Source of the DNA: JADJWR01 sp963847675
GTDB lineage: Bacteria; Pseudomonadota; Gammaproteobacteria; Burkholderiales; Burkholderiaceae_F
Assembly: GCA_963847675.1 (NCBI GenBank)
Contig: CAWKAP010000008.1
Location: 496,001-560,000, forward strand
Direction: 5' to 3'
Length of the DNA stretch: 64,000 nt
The translations under genes and the position numbers were made by a program. Below the pieces are notes generated by a model. It was not told the DNA's origin. It worked only from the letters and a program-made list of their open reading frames with translations, and did no database searches. Below are positions 28,794 through 42,077 of this stretch, piece by piece. Position 1 is the first letter of the stretch. Each line of letters opens with the position of its first letter.

Positions 28794-29066
28794 ATGAAAC
28801 GCAACATGACGATCAGCTGCACCCTGGCCGCCGTCCTCGCCCTTGGCGGATGCGAGAGCATGACCGACACGCAGAAACGTACGACGACGGGCGCCACAGT
28901 AGGTGGCGCCGTCGTCGGGATCGCCACCGGTGAATGGGGCTGGGCTGCCGCGGGCGCCGCGGCCGGCGCGGCGACGGGCTACCTGTACGACCAGCAGACC
29001 AAGAAGCACGAGCAGCAGGCTTACGAGAAAGGCCTGAAGGACGGCCAGGCGAGCAAGCCGAAGTAG
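28794..29066 (+). CDS. Glycine-zipper lipoprotein
   Basis: A 90-residue lipoprotein: signal peptide with lipobox LALGGC at residues 16-21, then TGATVGGAVVGIATGEWGW and AAAGAAAGAATGYLYDQ, a two-helix glycine zipper as in YMGG/OmpA-like small envelope proteins. A charged tail (QTKKHEQQAYEKGLKDGQ) follows. AAGGAGAA lies 8 bp upstream of ATG 28794. It is 34 bp after the Rap1a-like gene, probably in one transcript. Function is unknown; stress-induced envelope proteins often have this shape. Confidence 0.8.
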   Translation: MKRNMTISCTLAAVLALGGCESMTDTQKRTTTGATVGGAVVGIATGEWGWAAAGAAAGAATGYLYDQQTKKHEQQAYEKGLKDGQASKPK

Positions 29067-29109
29067 CGTGCCGGCGGCGGCGTCCCGATGGCGCAGGCCG
29101 CGGCGCGCC

Positions 29110-29646
29110 CTAAGCCGCGCGCAGCGGCAGGCGACAGACGCGAAGGGACGGATCGTCGGGATCGGGCGCGACGCTGAAGCCAACGCGTCGGGCCAGCCGC
29201 AGCATCGGCTGGTTTGCGGCGAGCACGAAGCCTTCCATCTGCGCGAGGCCGCGCTTGCGCGCCGCGTCGATCAGCGCGCGCATCAGCGTGCCCGCCAGCC
29301 CGGCACCGCTGAACTCGGAGGAAACGGTAATCGCGAACTCGCACGTCGTCGGGTCGTCGCGGCCGACGAAGAAGACGGCGCTGCCGGCGATGTCGATGCC
29401 ATCGGCGGCCGGCACGGTCGCCACGATGCCCATGCCGCTTTCGGGAAACGAGGCGAGCGCCTTGCGCAATCGCTCCAGGTTGGGCTCGCGGACGGAGCGC
29501 ATGAAGCGCATGTAGCGGGCGTCGTCGCCCATCCGGTCGAAGGCCTGCAGCAGTTCCGCCTCGTCCGCCGGTCGCATCGCACGAATGTGGACGGCGCGCC
29601 CGTCGCGCAAGGTGGCGTCGAAATCAGTGAAGCCGGAGGCGGTCAT
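29110..29646 (-). CDS. GNAT-family acetyltransferase
   Basis: A 178-residue protein. VHIRAMRPADEAELLQAFDRM opens the GNAT fold; CEFAITVSSEFSGAGLAGTLMRALIDAARKRG carries the acetyl-CoA-binding R/Q-x-x-G-x-G/A motif in variant form (SGAGLAG); and LRLARRVGFSV is the last strand-helix motif. It resembles the GNAT domain found at the end of protein acetyltransferases (Pat-like) but stands alone. Substrate is unknown. It is convergent with the preceding lipoprotein gene. Confidence 0.85.
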   Translation of the reverse strand: MTASGFTDFDATLRDGRAVHIRAMRPADEAELLQAFDRMGDDARYMRFMRSVREPNLERLRKALASFPESGMGIVATVPAADGIDIAGSAVFFVGRDDPTTCEFAITVSSEFSGAGLAGTLMRALIDAARKRGLAQMEGFVLAANQPMLRLARRVGFSVAPDPDDPSLRVCRLPLRAA

Positions 29647-29746
29647 CGTCGGTCATCGGGAGCGCTGCAACGGATGCAGTATGCGGCGGTCTCGCCGGGT
29701 GGGCGCGCGGTCCTTGCAGGTCGTCCTGCGCCACCCCTTACCGCGG

Positions 29747-32700
29747 TCAAGGTTCGGCGCCGCCCGAGCGGGCCTGTCGTATCTGTTCGAACGCCTCCTG
29801 GCAGCCTAACGCGCCCTCTCGCGCCTGGCCTCCTGCGCCCTTCAACCAGTTCAGCGCGAATCCGGACAGCGGCGCGGCCATCCGCAGCGGCACGTTCAAG
29901 ACATTCTCGGGCGCCACGCTCAGACGCGGGCTGTCGAGGGTGCCGCCGAGGCGCATCGTCGGCGCGAAGGTGAGGAACCGGGGCTCCTTGGACAACGGAT
30001 CGATCCGACCCGACAGCGCCCGGGTTGTCAGGTCGGCCTCGAACTCGCCGACGATACGCACGCGCGCCGTGTCGACGAACACGGCGGTCGATCGCACCAT
30101 CCCGCCGCCGAAGTCGAGGCTGGTGACGGCGCACTCGATCGCGGAGCGCGATTGCGGGTCGAGCTGCCCCAGCATCGAATCCAGCAGGCCGGTGCCCCAG
30201 AAGGCGAGGCCGTCGGAGTGCAGGCCGCGCGGGTAGATCGCGGCGTCGAGCGTTCCGGTCAGCGCGGGCAGCAGTCTGGCCGTCGGCCCCTGGGCCGCGA
30301 GGTCGGCGATGAGGTCGAGCTTCCCGGCCGCTGTCGAGCCGGGATCCATGGCGCGCGCCAGCGGTCCGTACTCCACATCCCGGACTTGCGCCCGCAGGCC
30401 GAATTTCGGCGGCTTGACGCTCACGTCGACGAGAATGTCGGCGTCGAGCACGCCGCCGGCCGCGCGCACCTCCTGCAGTCGGGCGTGCAGGACACCGGCC
30501 TCGCCGGTCACGCGCAGGCGGCCGCTGGCGTAGCGCTCGCCAGCGCCGTGCAACCCATCGATGTCGATGGTGGCGTCGATGTCCGCGGCACGCAGGAAAT
30601 CCAGCCTGCGCTCGATCTCGACCTCCGCACGCCGCCTGTTTGGCGCCCCTGCGCCCGAACCGGAGCCGCCGCCGCTGCGCAGCCATTGGTCTGCGCCGAC
30701 GTCCTCGAGATGCAGCACCGGCACGCGCAGCTCGGCGAGATAGCGCGGACGGCCGCTGCTCCGGCGCTCGATGCGCAAATCGCCTGCGATGCGGCTGCGC
30801 CCGAGGCTCACCGCGAGTTCGCTGGCGCGAATGATGTCGGCCGAGATGGCGAGGTTGGCGCTCGCCGAGTAAGGGCCCTCCTCAGGCAGCGGCACGCCGA
30901 TCAGTTCGCCCAGCCGATCGAGTCGCGCACCCGACAGCTGCAATCGCCCTTCCCCGGTGCCGTCGCGCGTGACTTTCCCGGTGCCGTCGAGGCGAGCCTC
31001 GCCCAACGTCATCCGCGCGGTCACGGGCATCGCTGCGTCGGCGCGTACGAAGTCGGCCAGGCTGGAGGTCTCGACGGAGAGATCCAAAGGCTGGCCATCG
31101 ATCGCGCCGCGCGCCGCCAGCGTGGTTGGCTGGCCCGGCGCCGCGGTCAGTGTCGCCGCGAACTCGCTGCGGCCGGACAGACCGGGCACGGGCCCTCGCA
31201 AGAGGTCGAGCTGGCCACGTTCGAGGGTGGTGCTGAGTGTCGCGCTGGCGAGCAGCTCGCCGAGCTTTGCGCCTTCTGCGCGCGCTTTCAGCGACAGCAC
31301 GCCGGCGCGCAGCCCGACCTCCGCATAACCGAATCGGGCAAGCAGCGCGCGCAGGTCGGCGTCGTTCGCCGCGGCGTCGAGCTCGATGCGTGGTGCGGCG
31401 CCGCTGAAGTCCGCGCCGAGGTTGCCGCTGACGGAGGCGCCCTCCCATTCGAACCGGAACGGCGTAGGCGGCAACTTCAGCGAACGAATGGCCCCGGCGA
31501 ACGTCAGACGACGCAGCTTCGCATCAGCGACCTCGACGCGGTCAACCGCGATTTCGAAATCGAGGTCGGCCAGGCGCATGTCCTGCCCGTGCGCGTCGCG
31601 CGCGGAGCGACCGGCCGCCGCCGGACCGGGATCGGAGGGCGTACCGAACTCGTCCAGATTGAGCAGGGTCAGCGCGAGCTGGACGCGCGCCGCGCCATCG
31701 GCGCCGAGCGGGAAAATGAGTTCCCCCGATCCGGCGGTGCGACGGAGGTTCAATGCGCCGAGCTGCACGCGCGCGAGCTTCTCGTCGAGCACGAGCTTGC
31801 CGCGCGCCGCGATCGGATGCGGCAGGGTCGGTGCAACGCCAAGCGCCTGTGCCACGGGTCCGAGGCGGTCGGCGGCCGCATCGAACGCCAGCTCGCCGAC
31901 GACGTGCCGCTGCGCCAGCGCGAGGTTGCCCTTGGCGCTGAATCGTTCGCCCGGGCACGACGCCGCAGATCCGCAACGGCCACGGCTCGCCTTCGAGCAG
32001 CGGCGCCAGCGCGCCCCCGGAAACCTTGAGCGAGCAGGCGGCGTCGCCCAGCTTTCCGCTCACCTCGGCGGAGGAAGCGCGCGTGCCCTGCACCACAACG
32101 CGCATGAGATCGAACCGCCCGCTGAGCGGCGGACCGCGGCGCTGGTCAATTGACCAGCGCAGATCGCGCGCCTCGAGGTTCGCCTCCGCGGACGCCACGA
32201 GGGAACGGGCGTCCTCGCCCTGGGCTCGCAGCCGGCCGCGAATGCTGGCCACGCTGCCCGACACTTCCTGCGGCAGCGCCTTGCCGGGGAGTTTGGCAGT
32301 GGAGGCACCGCCGCCTTCGATCTGCGCAGCGAGGATGCGCTGGCTCTTGCCCGCGTCGTAGTCGAGGCGGGCCGCGACGCGTGTGCCCGAAACGACGGCG
32401 CCGCCGTTGACCCCGACCACCCGAGCGCGGCTGTGGCCCTCGAACTTGAGTTCGTGTGCCGCAACCGGCAGCCCGACCAGTTCGCCGGCCGCCAGCCTGA
32501 CCTCGGCGTCGACGTCCGCCGCCGCGCGCTCGAGCAGTTCGACGAGCGCTTCCGCCGTGGTCTTGTCCTGCGGCCGCGATTTTGCGGAGGCAAACGGCTC
32601 GACGTCGATCCGTTCGCCCGCGAGGTCGGCCGCGATGCGCCACCGGGGCCCGGCCCACGCGACGCTTGCGCTTCCGGACGCGACGCTGCGGCCTACGGTC

Positions 32701-33581
32701 AGCGAGAGGTCACGCGCGTTCGCTTCCGTTGCGGAGACGCCGATGCGCATCCGCAACTCCAGCCGACCGGGCTGATCCGCCGCGATGCCCAACGCGGCAA
32801 GCGGCGCAGTCGCATCGTCAACCGACGCCAGAAGGTCCGCGTCGAACCGCGAGCCGTCGCGCGCGAGTTGGCCGTCCACCTTGGCGTGCATGCCGGACCA
32901 ATCGACGGTGCCCTGCACAGGAAACGCCGCGACGGAGGACACGAGGTCGGCGAAGGACGCGCTACGCAGGTCGAATGCGACCGACTGGGCGGCGACCTGC
33001 ACGTTGCCGCGCGCCGCCACCGGCTCGCGCAGCGGCATGCCGCCGTCGAGCGCCGTGATCGCAAACGGCACGGTCGCGTCGCCTTCGCGCTCATAACGGC
33101 CCGTGACGGTGCCGATGCGCAGGCGGTCGATGCCGCCGAACGAAACCGAGGCCGAGCCGCCGTCGGCGGAGCGGGAAAACATCGCCGCCCAATTCGCGCG
33201 CCCATCGGCGCGGCGCACCAGCGTGAGTTCGAGCCGCTCGCCCGTCACCTCGTCGAGAAGAACTACGCGCCGCAACAGCGCGATGAGGTCGATCCGCGCG
33301 GCGGGCCGGATGCCGCGGACCAGTGTCGCGTCTCCAGGGCCGGACGGGTCGGCGAGCACCAGCGCGTCCGCCGCGACGGTCGCCATGAGCCCCGTGCGCA
33401 GCTTCAGCGGCCCCTCGATCCGCGTCGGCACCTTGAACGTGGCGGTCAGCGCGCGTTCGATCGGCGCGCGGAGGAATTCCGCGGGGACTTCGATGCCCGT
33501 CAGGAACGTCGCCACTGCAGCCGCGAGCACGGCCGCGACAAGCGCGATCGCCACGAACGCGAAGCGCAGTCCGCGATGCAT
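29747..33581 (-). CDS. AsmA-family envelope protein (one frame break)
   Basis: A protein of about 1277 residues. It starts MHRGLRFAFVAIALVAAVLA, one N-terminal membrane anchor, followed by VPAEFLRAPIERALTATFKV, the usual AsmA start. A +1 shift near 31958 (between LRICGVVP and GERFSAKGNLALA) divides the gene; both sides continue the same repetitive beta-rich periplasmic structure. The last quarter, with AMDPGSTAAGKLDLIADLAA and TSLDFGGGMVRSTAVFVDTA, is the AsmA C-terminal domain. AsmA-like proteins are thought to bridge the envelope and move phospholipids or help outer-membrane assembly. The K+ channel gene lies 15 bp upstream on the same strand. Confidence 0.87.
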
Positions 33582-33596
33582 CAGGCTCCCGCGCGC

Positions 33597-34004
33597 CTAG
33601 CCGCCGACATGCTTGTTGTTCCCGGCGCGCCGCTCGACAGTAGTAGATCCATTGGCGTCAACGTCGCTGGCCTGCGGCTCGCGCCGTCCTCCCACTGCAG
33701 CCTGCAGCGCCTGCACGCCGACCGCCGCGACCAGGCCCGCGAGCAGGATGCCGGTCAGCCCGATCGAGACGGCGAGCACCCGCGCCAGCGGCGCCTTAGG
33801 CACGAGGTCGCCGTAGCCGATCGTCAGGCCGGAAACGAACGCGAAATAGACCCCGTCGGTCAGCGGCCAGCCCTCGACGAGCGCGACGAGGATGCCCAGC
33901 ACCGCCATCAGGCCGAGCAGCCCGGACAACACCGGCCACACGACGGCGAGCCCGTGCGCGAGACCGGACAGGAAACGGCGCCTCAGCGCGTGCGACAAGG
34001 ACAT
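33597..34004 (-). CDS. Small two-helix potassium channel
   Basis: A 135-residue inner-membrane protein with TM1 (about residues 22-42), a pore loop with the selectivity filter TIGYGD (residues 61-66) and TM2 (about 74-95). This is the minimal Ion_trans_2 pore; there is no attached RCK or voltage sensor. A basic, hydrophilic tail follows. It precedes the AsmA gene with 15 bp between, so the two are probably cotranscribed. The 308-bp gap up to phosphoglucomutase on the other strand holds no evident gene, only a GC-rich divergent promoter region. Confidence 0.9.
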   Translation of the reverse strand: MSLSHALRRRFLSGLAHGLAVVWPVLSGLLGLMAVLGILVALVEGWPLTDGVYFAFVSGLTIGYGDLVPKAPLARVLAVSIGLTGILLAGLVAAVGVQALQAAVGGRREPQASDVDANGSTTVERRAGNNKHVGG

Positions 34005-34312
34005 TTGCGGCTCCCTTCAGCCGTTGCGTTGCCGGCCCCACCTGGGTCGGCGATCCGGCGGCTCGCACTTGCGCGCCGCCGGCGCCACGCGACATCGATC
34101 TCGATCGAAGCGACCGGACTGGCGAGTGCGGCAACGATCGTAGCAACGCTGCCGGGCCGGGCCCGGATCGGCGTCGCCGTCGGCGGTCCGACGCCCGGGC
34201 CGCGCGCCGGCCCGGCCTCCACGACGACCGCCCTCGGCATCGCCCGGCCGCACATCCAGTAATGTGCGTTTCATCGAGCGACGGTCACGAAAGAAGGAAG
34301 GCAGCAACGCAC

Positions 34313-35970
34313 ATGGCAACCTCGCCGCTGGCCGGCAGACCGGCAACCAGTGACATGCGGGTCGATCTACTTCGGCTCGAGCGCGACTACTACGGGCGCA
34401 TGCCCGACGCGGAGGATCCGGCGCAGCGGGTCGCCTTCGGCACCAGCGGCCATCGCGGCTCGTCGCTTGCGCGGCTCGTTCAACGAGGCGCACATCCTGG
34501 CCATCACGCAGGCGATCTGCGAGTACCGCCGCGGCGCAGCGGCATCGACGGGCCGCTTTACATGGGCAAGGACACGCACGCGCTGTCGGCGCCGGCGCAG
34601 CGCACCGCGCTCGAGGTGCTGGCCGCCAACGGCGTCGAGACCGTGCATCCAGCGCGACGACGGCTTCACGCCGACGCCGGTGATCTCGCGCGCCATCCTC
34701 GTCCACAACCGCGGCCGCAACGACGCATCTCGCCGACGGCATCGTCATCACGCCGTCGCACAACCCGCCCGAGGACGGCGGCTTCAAGTACAACCCGCCC
34801 GACGGCGGCCCGGCCGACACGCAGGTGACGCGGTGCGATCGAGGACCGCGCCAACGAACTGCTGCGCGCCGGCAACCGCGGCGTGAAGCGCGTGCTCGCT
34901 CGACGCGGCGCTGCGCGCGCCGACGACGCGGCAGGACGACCTCGTGCTGCCCTACGTCGAGGACCTGCGCAACGTCATCGACATGGAGGCGATCCGCGCC
35001 GCCGGCCTGAAGCTCGGCGTCGATCCGCTCGGCGGCGCCGGCGGTGCACTACTGGGAGCCGATCAACGCCGTCTACGGACTCGACATCACGGTCGTGAAC
35101 CCGGCGGTCGATCCGACCTTCGCCTTCATGACCGTCGACCACGACGGCAAGATCCGCATGGACTGCTCGAGCCCGTACGCGATGGCGCGGCTGGTCGGGC
35201 TGAAGGACCGCTACCGCGTCGCCTTCGCCAACGATCCGGACGCCGACCGGCACGGCATCGTGACGCCGTCGGCCGGGCTGATGAACCCGAACCACTACCT
35301 GGCGGTGGCGATCGACTACCTGCTGACGCACCGCCCGCAGTGGCCGGCGAGCGCCGCGGTCGGCAAGACGCTGGTCAGCAGCGCATGATCGACCGCGTGG
35401 TGGCGCGGCTCGGCCGCCGGCTGTGCGAGGTGCCGGTCGGCTTCAAGTGGTTCGCGCCCGGGCTCTTCGACGGCTCGTTCTGCTTCGGCGGCGAGGAGAG
35501 CGCCGGCGCGAGCTTCCTGCGCCGCGACGGCACGCGTCTGGACCACCGACAAGGACGGCCTGATCATGAACCTGCTCGCCGCCGAGATCACCGCGCGCAC
35601 CGGGCGCGACCCGGGCGAGCACTACCGCGACCTGGCGGCCGAGTTCGGCGCGCCGCTACTACACGCGCATCGACGCGCCGGCCACGCCGGAGCAGAAGGC
35701 GAAGCTCGGCAGGCTGTCGCCGGAAGTCGGTCACGGCAGCGACGCTGGCCGGCGAGCCGATCACCGCGCGGCTGACCCGCGCGCCCGGCAACGACGCGCC
35801 GATCGGCGGCCTGAAGGTGGTGACCGAGAACGGCTGGTTCGCGGCGCGGCCCTCCGGCACCGAGAACATCTACAAGATCTACGCCGAGAGCTTCCGCGAC
35901 GAGCGCCACCTGCAGGCGATCGTCGACCGAGGCGCAGCAGATCGTCGACAAGGCGCTGGCCGCCACCTGA
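34313..35970 (+). CDS. pgm: Phosphoglucomutase (about a dozen frame breaks)
   Basis: An enzyme of about 548 residues converting glucose-1-P and glucose-6-P. ATG 34313 is in frame with FGTSGHRGSS. The frame then breaks near 34465, 34533, 34648, 34723, 34832, 34897, 35040, 35386, 35538, 35656, 35729 and 35929. Stitching gives the full alpha-PGM order: GIVITPSHNPPEDGG with the phospho-Ser, AFANDPDADRHGIVTP (Mg site), GEESAGASFLRRDGT and ARPSGTENIYKIYAESF. Nearly all breaks are single inserted bases and the stitched product is co-linear with E. coli Pgm. I read this as bad consensus sequence, not a decayed gene. Confidence 0.85.
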
Positions 35971-36129
35971 CATGTCTTGACCGGAATCCGGTCTGACAGA
36001 CAACGGCTGACGGCTTCGAACCATCCCCTGTCAGAGGGCTGGAATGAGACTGCGCCCTGGACAGCGCGCACGCATGTGGCTGCCGGCTTCCCGCTGATGA
36101 AGCTTCAGGGCTAGGGCAAACTGCGCGCC

Positions 36130-36669
36130 GTGATTGCGCTCATCTACGCCCATCCGCATCCGGCACGCTCGCGCGCCAATCGCTTGCTGCTCGACTCCGC
36201 GCGCTCCGCCGCCGGCGTCACCGTGCGGTCGTTGTACGACACCTATCCGGACTTCGAGATCGATGTCGCCGCCGAGCGCCGTCTGCTCACCGAGGCGAAG
36301 CTGGTCGTCTGGCAGCACCCCATCATGTGGTACACGGCGCCGGCCTTGCTGAAGCTGTGGTTCGACACGGTGCTCGCGCACGGTTGGGCCTATGGCGAAG
36401 GAGGGACGGCGCTCGTCGGCAAGTCGTGCCTGTGGGTCACCACCACCGGCGCGCCGCCGGCCGGCTACACGCCCGACGGAATTCATCGCCATCCGTTCGA
36501 GGCGTTCGTGCCGGTGATGGAGATGACAGCGCGTTACTGCGGCATGCACTGGCTGGAGCCGATCATCGTGCACGGCGCGCATCAGATCGACGCGGCCGCG
36601 CTGCAGTCCCATGCGAGTCGCTATCGCGCCGCGCTGGAGACCTTCGCCCGGGAAACCGCACATGGCTGA
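36130..36669 (+). CDS. KefF-type flavodoxin-fold quinone oxidoreductase
   Basis: A 179-residue protein starting at GTG 36130. It begins IALIYAHPHPARSRANRLLL and has VVWQHPIMWYTAPALLKLWFD and a HGWAYGEGG stretch, typical of the Flavodoxin_2/NQO family and of KefF/KefG, the soluble partners that activate KefC/KefB. It overlaps the KefC-like gene by 8 bp (ATG 36662, stop 36667-36669), so the two are coupled. Likely role: FMN-dependent quinone reductase and activator of the K+ efflux channel. Confidence 0.9.
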   Translation: MIALIYAHPHPARSRANRLLLDSARSAAGVTVRSLYDTYPDFEIDVAAERRLLTEAKLVVWQHPIMWYTAPALLKLWFDTVLAHGWAYGEGGTALVGKSCLWVTTTGAPPAGYTPDGIHRHPFEAFVPVMEMTARYCGMHWLEPIIVHGAHQIDAAALQSHASRYRAALETFARETAHG

Positions 36670-38461
36670 ACCTTCGATCCTGCGCGACGCGCTCGTCTAC
36701 CTCGGCGCAGCCGTGGTCTGCGTGCCGCTCGCCAAGCGAAGCGGACTGGGCTCGGTGCTTGGATACCTGGTGGCCGGTTTCCTGATCGGCCCTTCCGCCC
36801 TGCGCTGGGTCGGCGACGTGCAGTCGACGCTGCACTTTGCCGAATTCGGCGTCGTGCTGATGCTGTTCCTGATCGGCCTCGAGCTTGATCTGAAGCGGCT
36901 TATCGAGATGCGGCATGCGGTATTCGGCGGCGGCGCGCTGCAGATGACCGCGTGCGGAATGCTGCTGGCGGCCGGGTTGCTCGCGCTGGGACTGCCCTGG
37001 CAGTCGGCGCTCGTGGCCGGCCTGGCGCTGGCGATGTCATCCACCGCCATCGCCGTGCAGACGATGAACGAGCGCAACCTCATGTCGGCACCGGTCGGCC
37101 GCGCGGGCTTCGGCGTACTGCTGTTCCAGGACATCGCAGCGATTCCGCTGATCGCCCTGGTGCCGTTCCTCGGCGCCGGCACCGGTACCGGCGGCGGGGA
37201 AGGCTGGCTCGGCGCCGGCAAGGCCGTCGCGGCGATCGTCGCGGTGGTGCTGATCGGCCGGTTCGCCATTGCGCCGCTGATGCGGCTGATCGCCAAGGCC
37301 AACGTGCGCGAGATCTTCACTGCCTTCGCGCTGCTGCTGGTGGTCGGCATCGCGCAGCTGATGGCGGGCGCGGGCTTGTCGATGGCGCTGGGCGCGTTCC
37401 TCGCCGGCGTGCTGCTGGCGAGTTCCGAGTACCGCCACGCGCTGGAAACTGACATCGCGCCGTTCAAGGGACTGCTTCTCGGACTGTTCTTCATCGCCGT
37501 GGGCATGTCGATCGACCTGACGCAGGTGCTGGCCCGGCCCGGCCTGCTGGCGGTTCTGGTGATCGGCTTGCTGACGCTGAAGGGCGCGACGCTGGCGCTG
37601 ATTGCGCCGACGCTCGAGGTGCCGCGCGCCGAACGCTGGCTGTTTGCCGCGCTGCTGGCGCAGGCCGGTGAGTTCGCCTTCGTGGTTTTCGGCGTCGGCC
37701 GCGAGGCACAGGTGCTGCCACGCGACTGGGAGGGGCTGCTGACGGCGGCCGTGGCCTTGTCGATGGCAGCCACGCCGCTGCTGCTGATCGCGTTCGACCG
37801 GCTGACTGCCCGCCGTGCGAGAGCGGAACGTTTGCCGGACGCGATCGACGACGACACGGCGCCGGTGATCATCGCCGGCTTCGGCCGCTACGGGCAGATC
37901 GTCGGTCGCGTGCTGCTGGCGCAGGGCATCCGGATCACGGTGCTCGATCACGATCCCGACCAGATCGAGTCGATCCGCAAGTTCGGTTACAAGGTGTTCT
38001 ACGGCGACGCCACGCGGCTCGACTTGCTGGAGGCCGCCGGCGCGGCCAAGGCCAGGTTGCTGGTGGTGGCGATCGACGACGTGGCCGACAGCCTGGCGCT
38101 GGTGGACCGCGTCAGGGAGAGTTTCCCCAACCTGGCGGTCGTCGCCCGCGCGCGCAACGTGCGGCACTGGCTCGAGCTCGCCGACCGCGGTGTCACCGCG
38201 ATCGAACGCGAGACATTCGAGTCGGCGCTGAAGAGCGCACGGGCGACGCTGACGCTGCTCGGTGTCGAGCCCTACGAGGCGCGCGAAGTGGCCGAGGCGT
38301 TCAGGCGGCAGAACCTGACGACGCTGACGGCCCTGTTGCCGCACTTTCGTGACGAGGCCAGAACCGTGGCGATTGCCAAGAGTGGGCGCGAGGAGCTGGA
38401 GGAAAACCTCAAGCGCGACCGCGAGGCTCGCGCGCAGCGGTCCGCGGCTGGCTGGCACTGA
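36662..38461 (+). CDS. Glutathione-regulated K+ efflux antiporter (KefB/KefC family)
   Basis: A 599-residue CPA2 transporter. About 12 helices include EFGVVLMLFLIGLELD and MSSTAIAVQTMNERN, with GFGVLLFQDIAAIPLIAL carrying the conserved Asp of the CPA2 core. The cytoplasmic RCK/TrkA-N domain begins VIIAGFGRYGQIVGRVLL (dinucleotide-binding GxGxxG) and continues VFYGDATRLDLLEAAGA, the Kef signature where glutathione and nucleotide bind. It protects against electrophiles by K+ efflux and cytoplasmic acidification in studied homologues. The overlapping KefF-like gene supports the call. Confidence 0.92.
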   Translation: MAEPSILRDALVYLGAAVVCVPLAKRSGLGSVLGYLVAGFLIGPSALRWVGDVQSTLHFAEFGVVLMLFLIGLELDLKRLIEMRHAVFGGGALQMTACGMLLAAGLLALGLPWQSALVAGLALAMSSTAIAVQTMNERNLMSAPVGRAGFGVLLFQDIAAIPLIALVPFLGAGTGTGGGEGWLGAGKAVAAIVAVVLIGRFAIAPLMRLIAKANVREIFTAFALLLVVGIAQLMAGAGLSMALGAFLAGVLLASSEYRHALETDIAPFKGLLLGLFFIAVGMSIDLTQVLARPGLLAVLVIGLLTLKGATLALIAPTLEVPRAERWLFAALLAQAGEFAFVVFGVGREAQVLPRDWEGLLTAAVALSMAATPLLLIAFDRLTARRARAERLPDAIDDDTAPVIIAGFGRYGQIVGRVLLAQGIRITVLDHDPDQIESIRKFGYKVFYGDATRLDLLEAAGAAKARLLVVAIDDVADSLALVDRVRESFPNLAVVARARNVRHWLELADRGVTAIERETFESALKSARATLTLLGVEPYEAREVAEAFRRQNLTTLTALLPHFRDEARTVAIAKSGREELEENLKRDREARAQRSAAGWH

Positions 38462-38725
38462 GTGCGCCGGGAATTCTGCGGCGGTTGATCTTGAATGCGG
38501 CTGTGCACGCCGCGGATGCCGCGAGAGAAGTCCCGCTGCGGACCAATGGATGTCTGAGCAGTTGGTCGCTGACGCTCGACTGGAGAAGCTGAAGTAACCG
38601 CATTGCAGCGAAGCGGTCCGTCAGTCTCGGCGCTATCAAGGGCCGCAGCCGGCCAGTTACGGGCCGTCGCGGGCAAGTACGCCTGCCCTAGTTGGGGCGC
38701 GATCGAGACGCCGGGGCGCCCTGTT

Positions 38726-38956
38726 CCGCTCATGTCCCCCGTCGCCCGCCTTCGGCAGGCGCCTCCTCCTTTACTTCGCTCCGCAGGGCACCCCAGCGTC
38801 TCGATCGTGGTGCCGCGTTGCACGGCGCCGGTAGCAGGTCGCGACGGTGGATGGCCAAGGGCGGCGGGTGGCCGCCGGAGCGAAGTCAAGGAGGAGCGGC
38901 GGGCGAAGCCCGACGCGGGGGACATGAGCGGAGGCGGCCTCCCGCCGCCCTTGGCG
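38726..38956. repeat. Inverted repeat pair and nested hairpin in a gene-free region
   Basis: The segment at 38726-38786 (CCGCTCATGTCCCCCGTCGC onward to CTTCGCTCCG) recurs as an imperfect reverse complement at 38874-38931 (CGGAGCGAAGTCAAGGAGGA onward to GGACATGAGCGG). A second pair, GGCCAAGGGCGGCGGGTGGC (38853-38872) and CCCGCCGCCCTTGG (about 38941-38954), encloses the right arm. This suggests two opposed copies of a dispersed intergenic repeat or a small nonautonomous element. The whole 38462-39209 gap has no believable gene. Confidence 0.65.
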
Positions 38957-39209
38957 AGCACGACTTCCTCAGTCAAGCCCGTGAACGCAGCAACAGTCAG
39001 CAACGGGTCGACTGAGGCCGTTGTCCCGCTGGCACTGAGCTATCGCAAGCAGCCTGAACCGGTAGTTCATGGTGACCGGTCCGGGCAGGCGCTCTCGGCG
39101 CCTGCCGTCTTCGGGCCACGCTTGGCTCGGCAACGTTCGACATCGTTTGTCAGGTCTAATCGCGGCAACGACACATGACAGCCGCCCATTTCCACCGGAA
39201 GAAGACGAC

Positions 39210-41973
<2,764 letters not shown>

Positions 41974-42077
41974 GGCGTCCGTCTGCTCCGCAGCGGAACC
42001 CCTCGGCGGACGCCACGACGGAGGTCAGCCGGACCGTCGGCCCGGTGCAGTCGTGAATGGGCGCGCCGCCGGGCGGA

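Noticed and set aside
30152..32029. A 625-codon plus-strand open frame opposite the AsmA gene
   Set aside because: Antisense shadow with low-complexity composition. The minus-strand AsmA reading is coherent across it.
34001..34010. A single GGACATTTGC similar to the reverse complement of the AAATGTC operator
   Set aside because: Only one copy, overlapping the channel start codon, without a partner at 21 bp.
34313..35970. Programmed frameshifting or true pseudogene in phosphoglucomutase
   Set aside because: A dozen shifts without common slippery sequence or structure, with every segment conserved, fit sequence error better than recoding or decay.
38603..39178. Open frame across the inverted repeats
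   Set aside because: It runs through both repeat arms and has no recognisable product; treated as noncoding.
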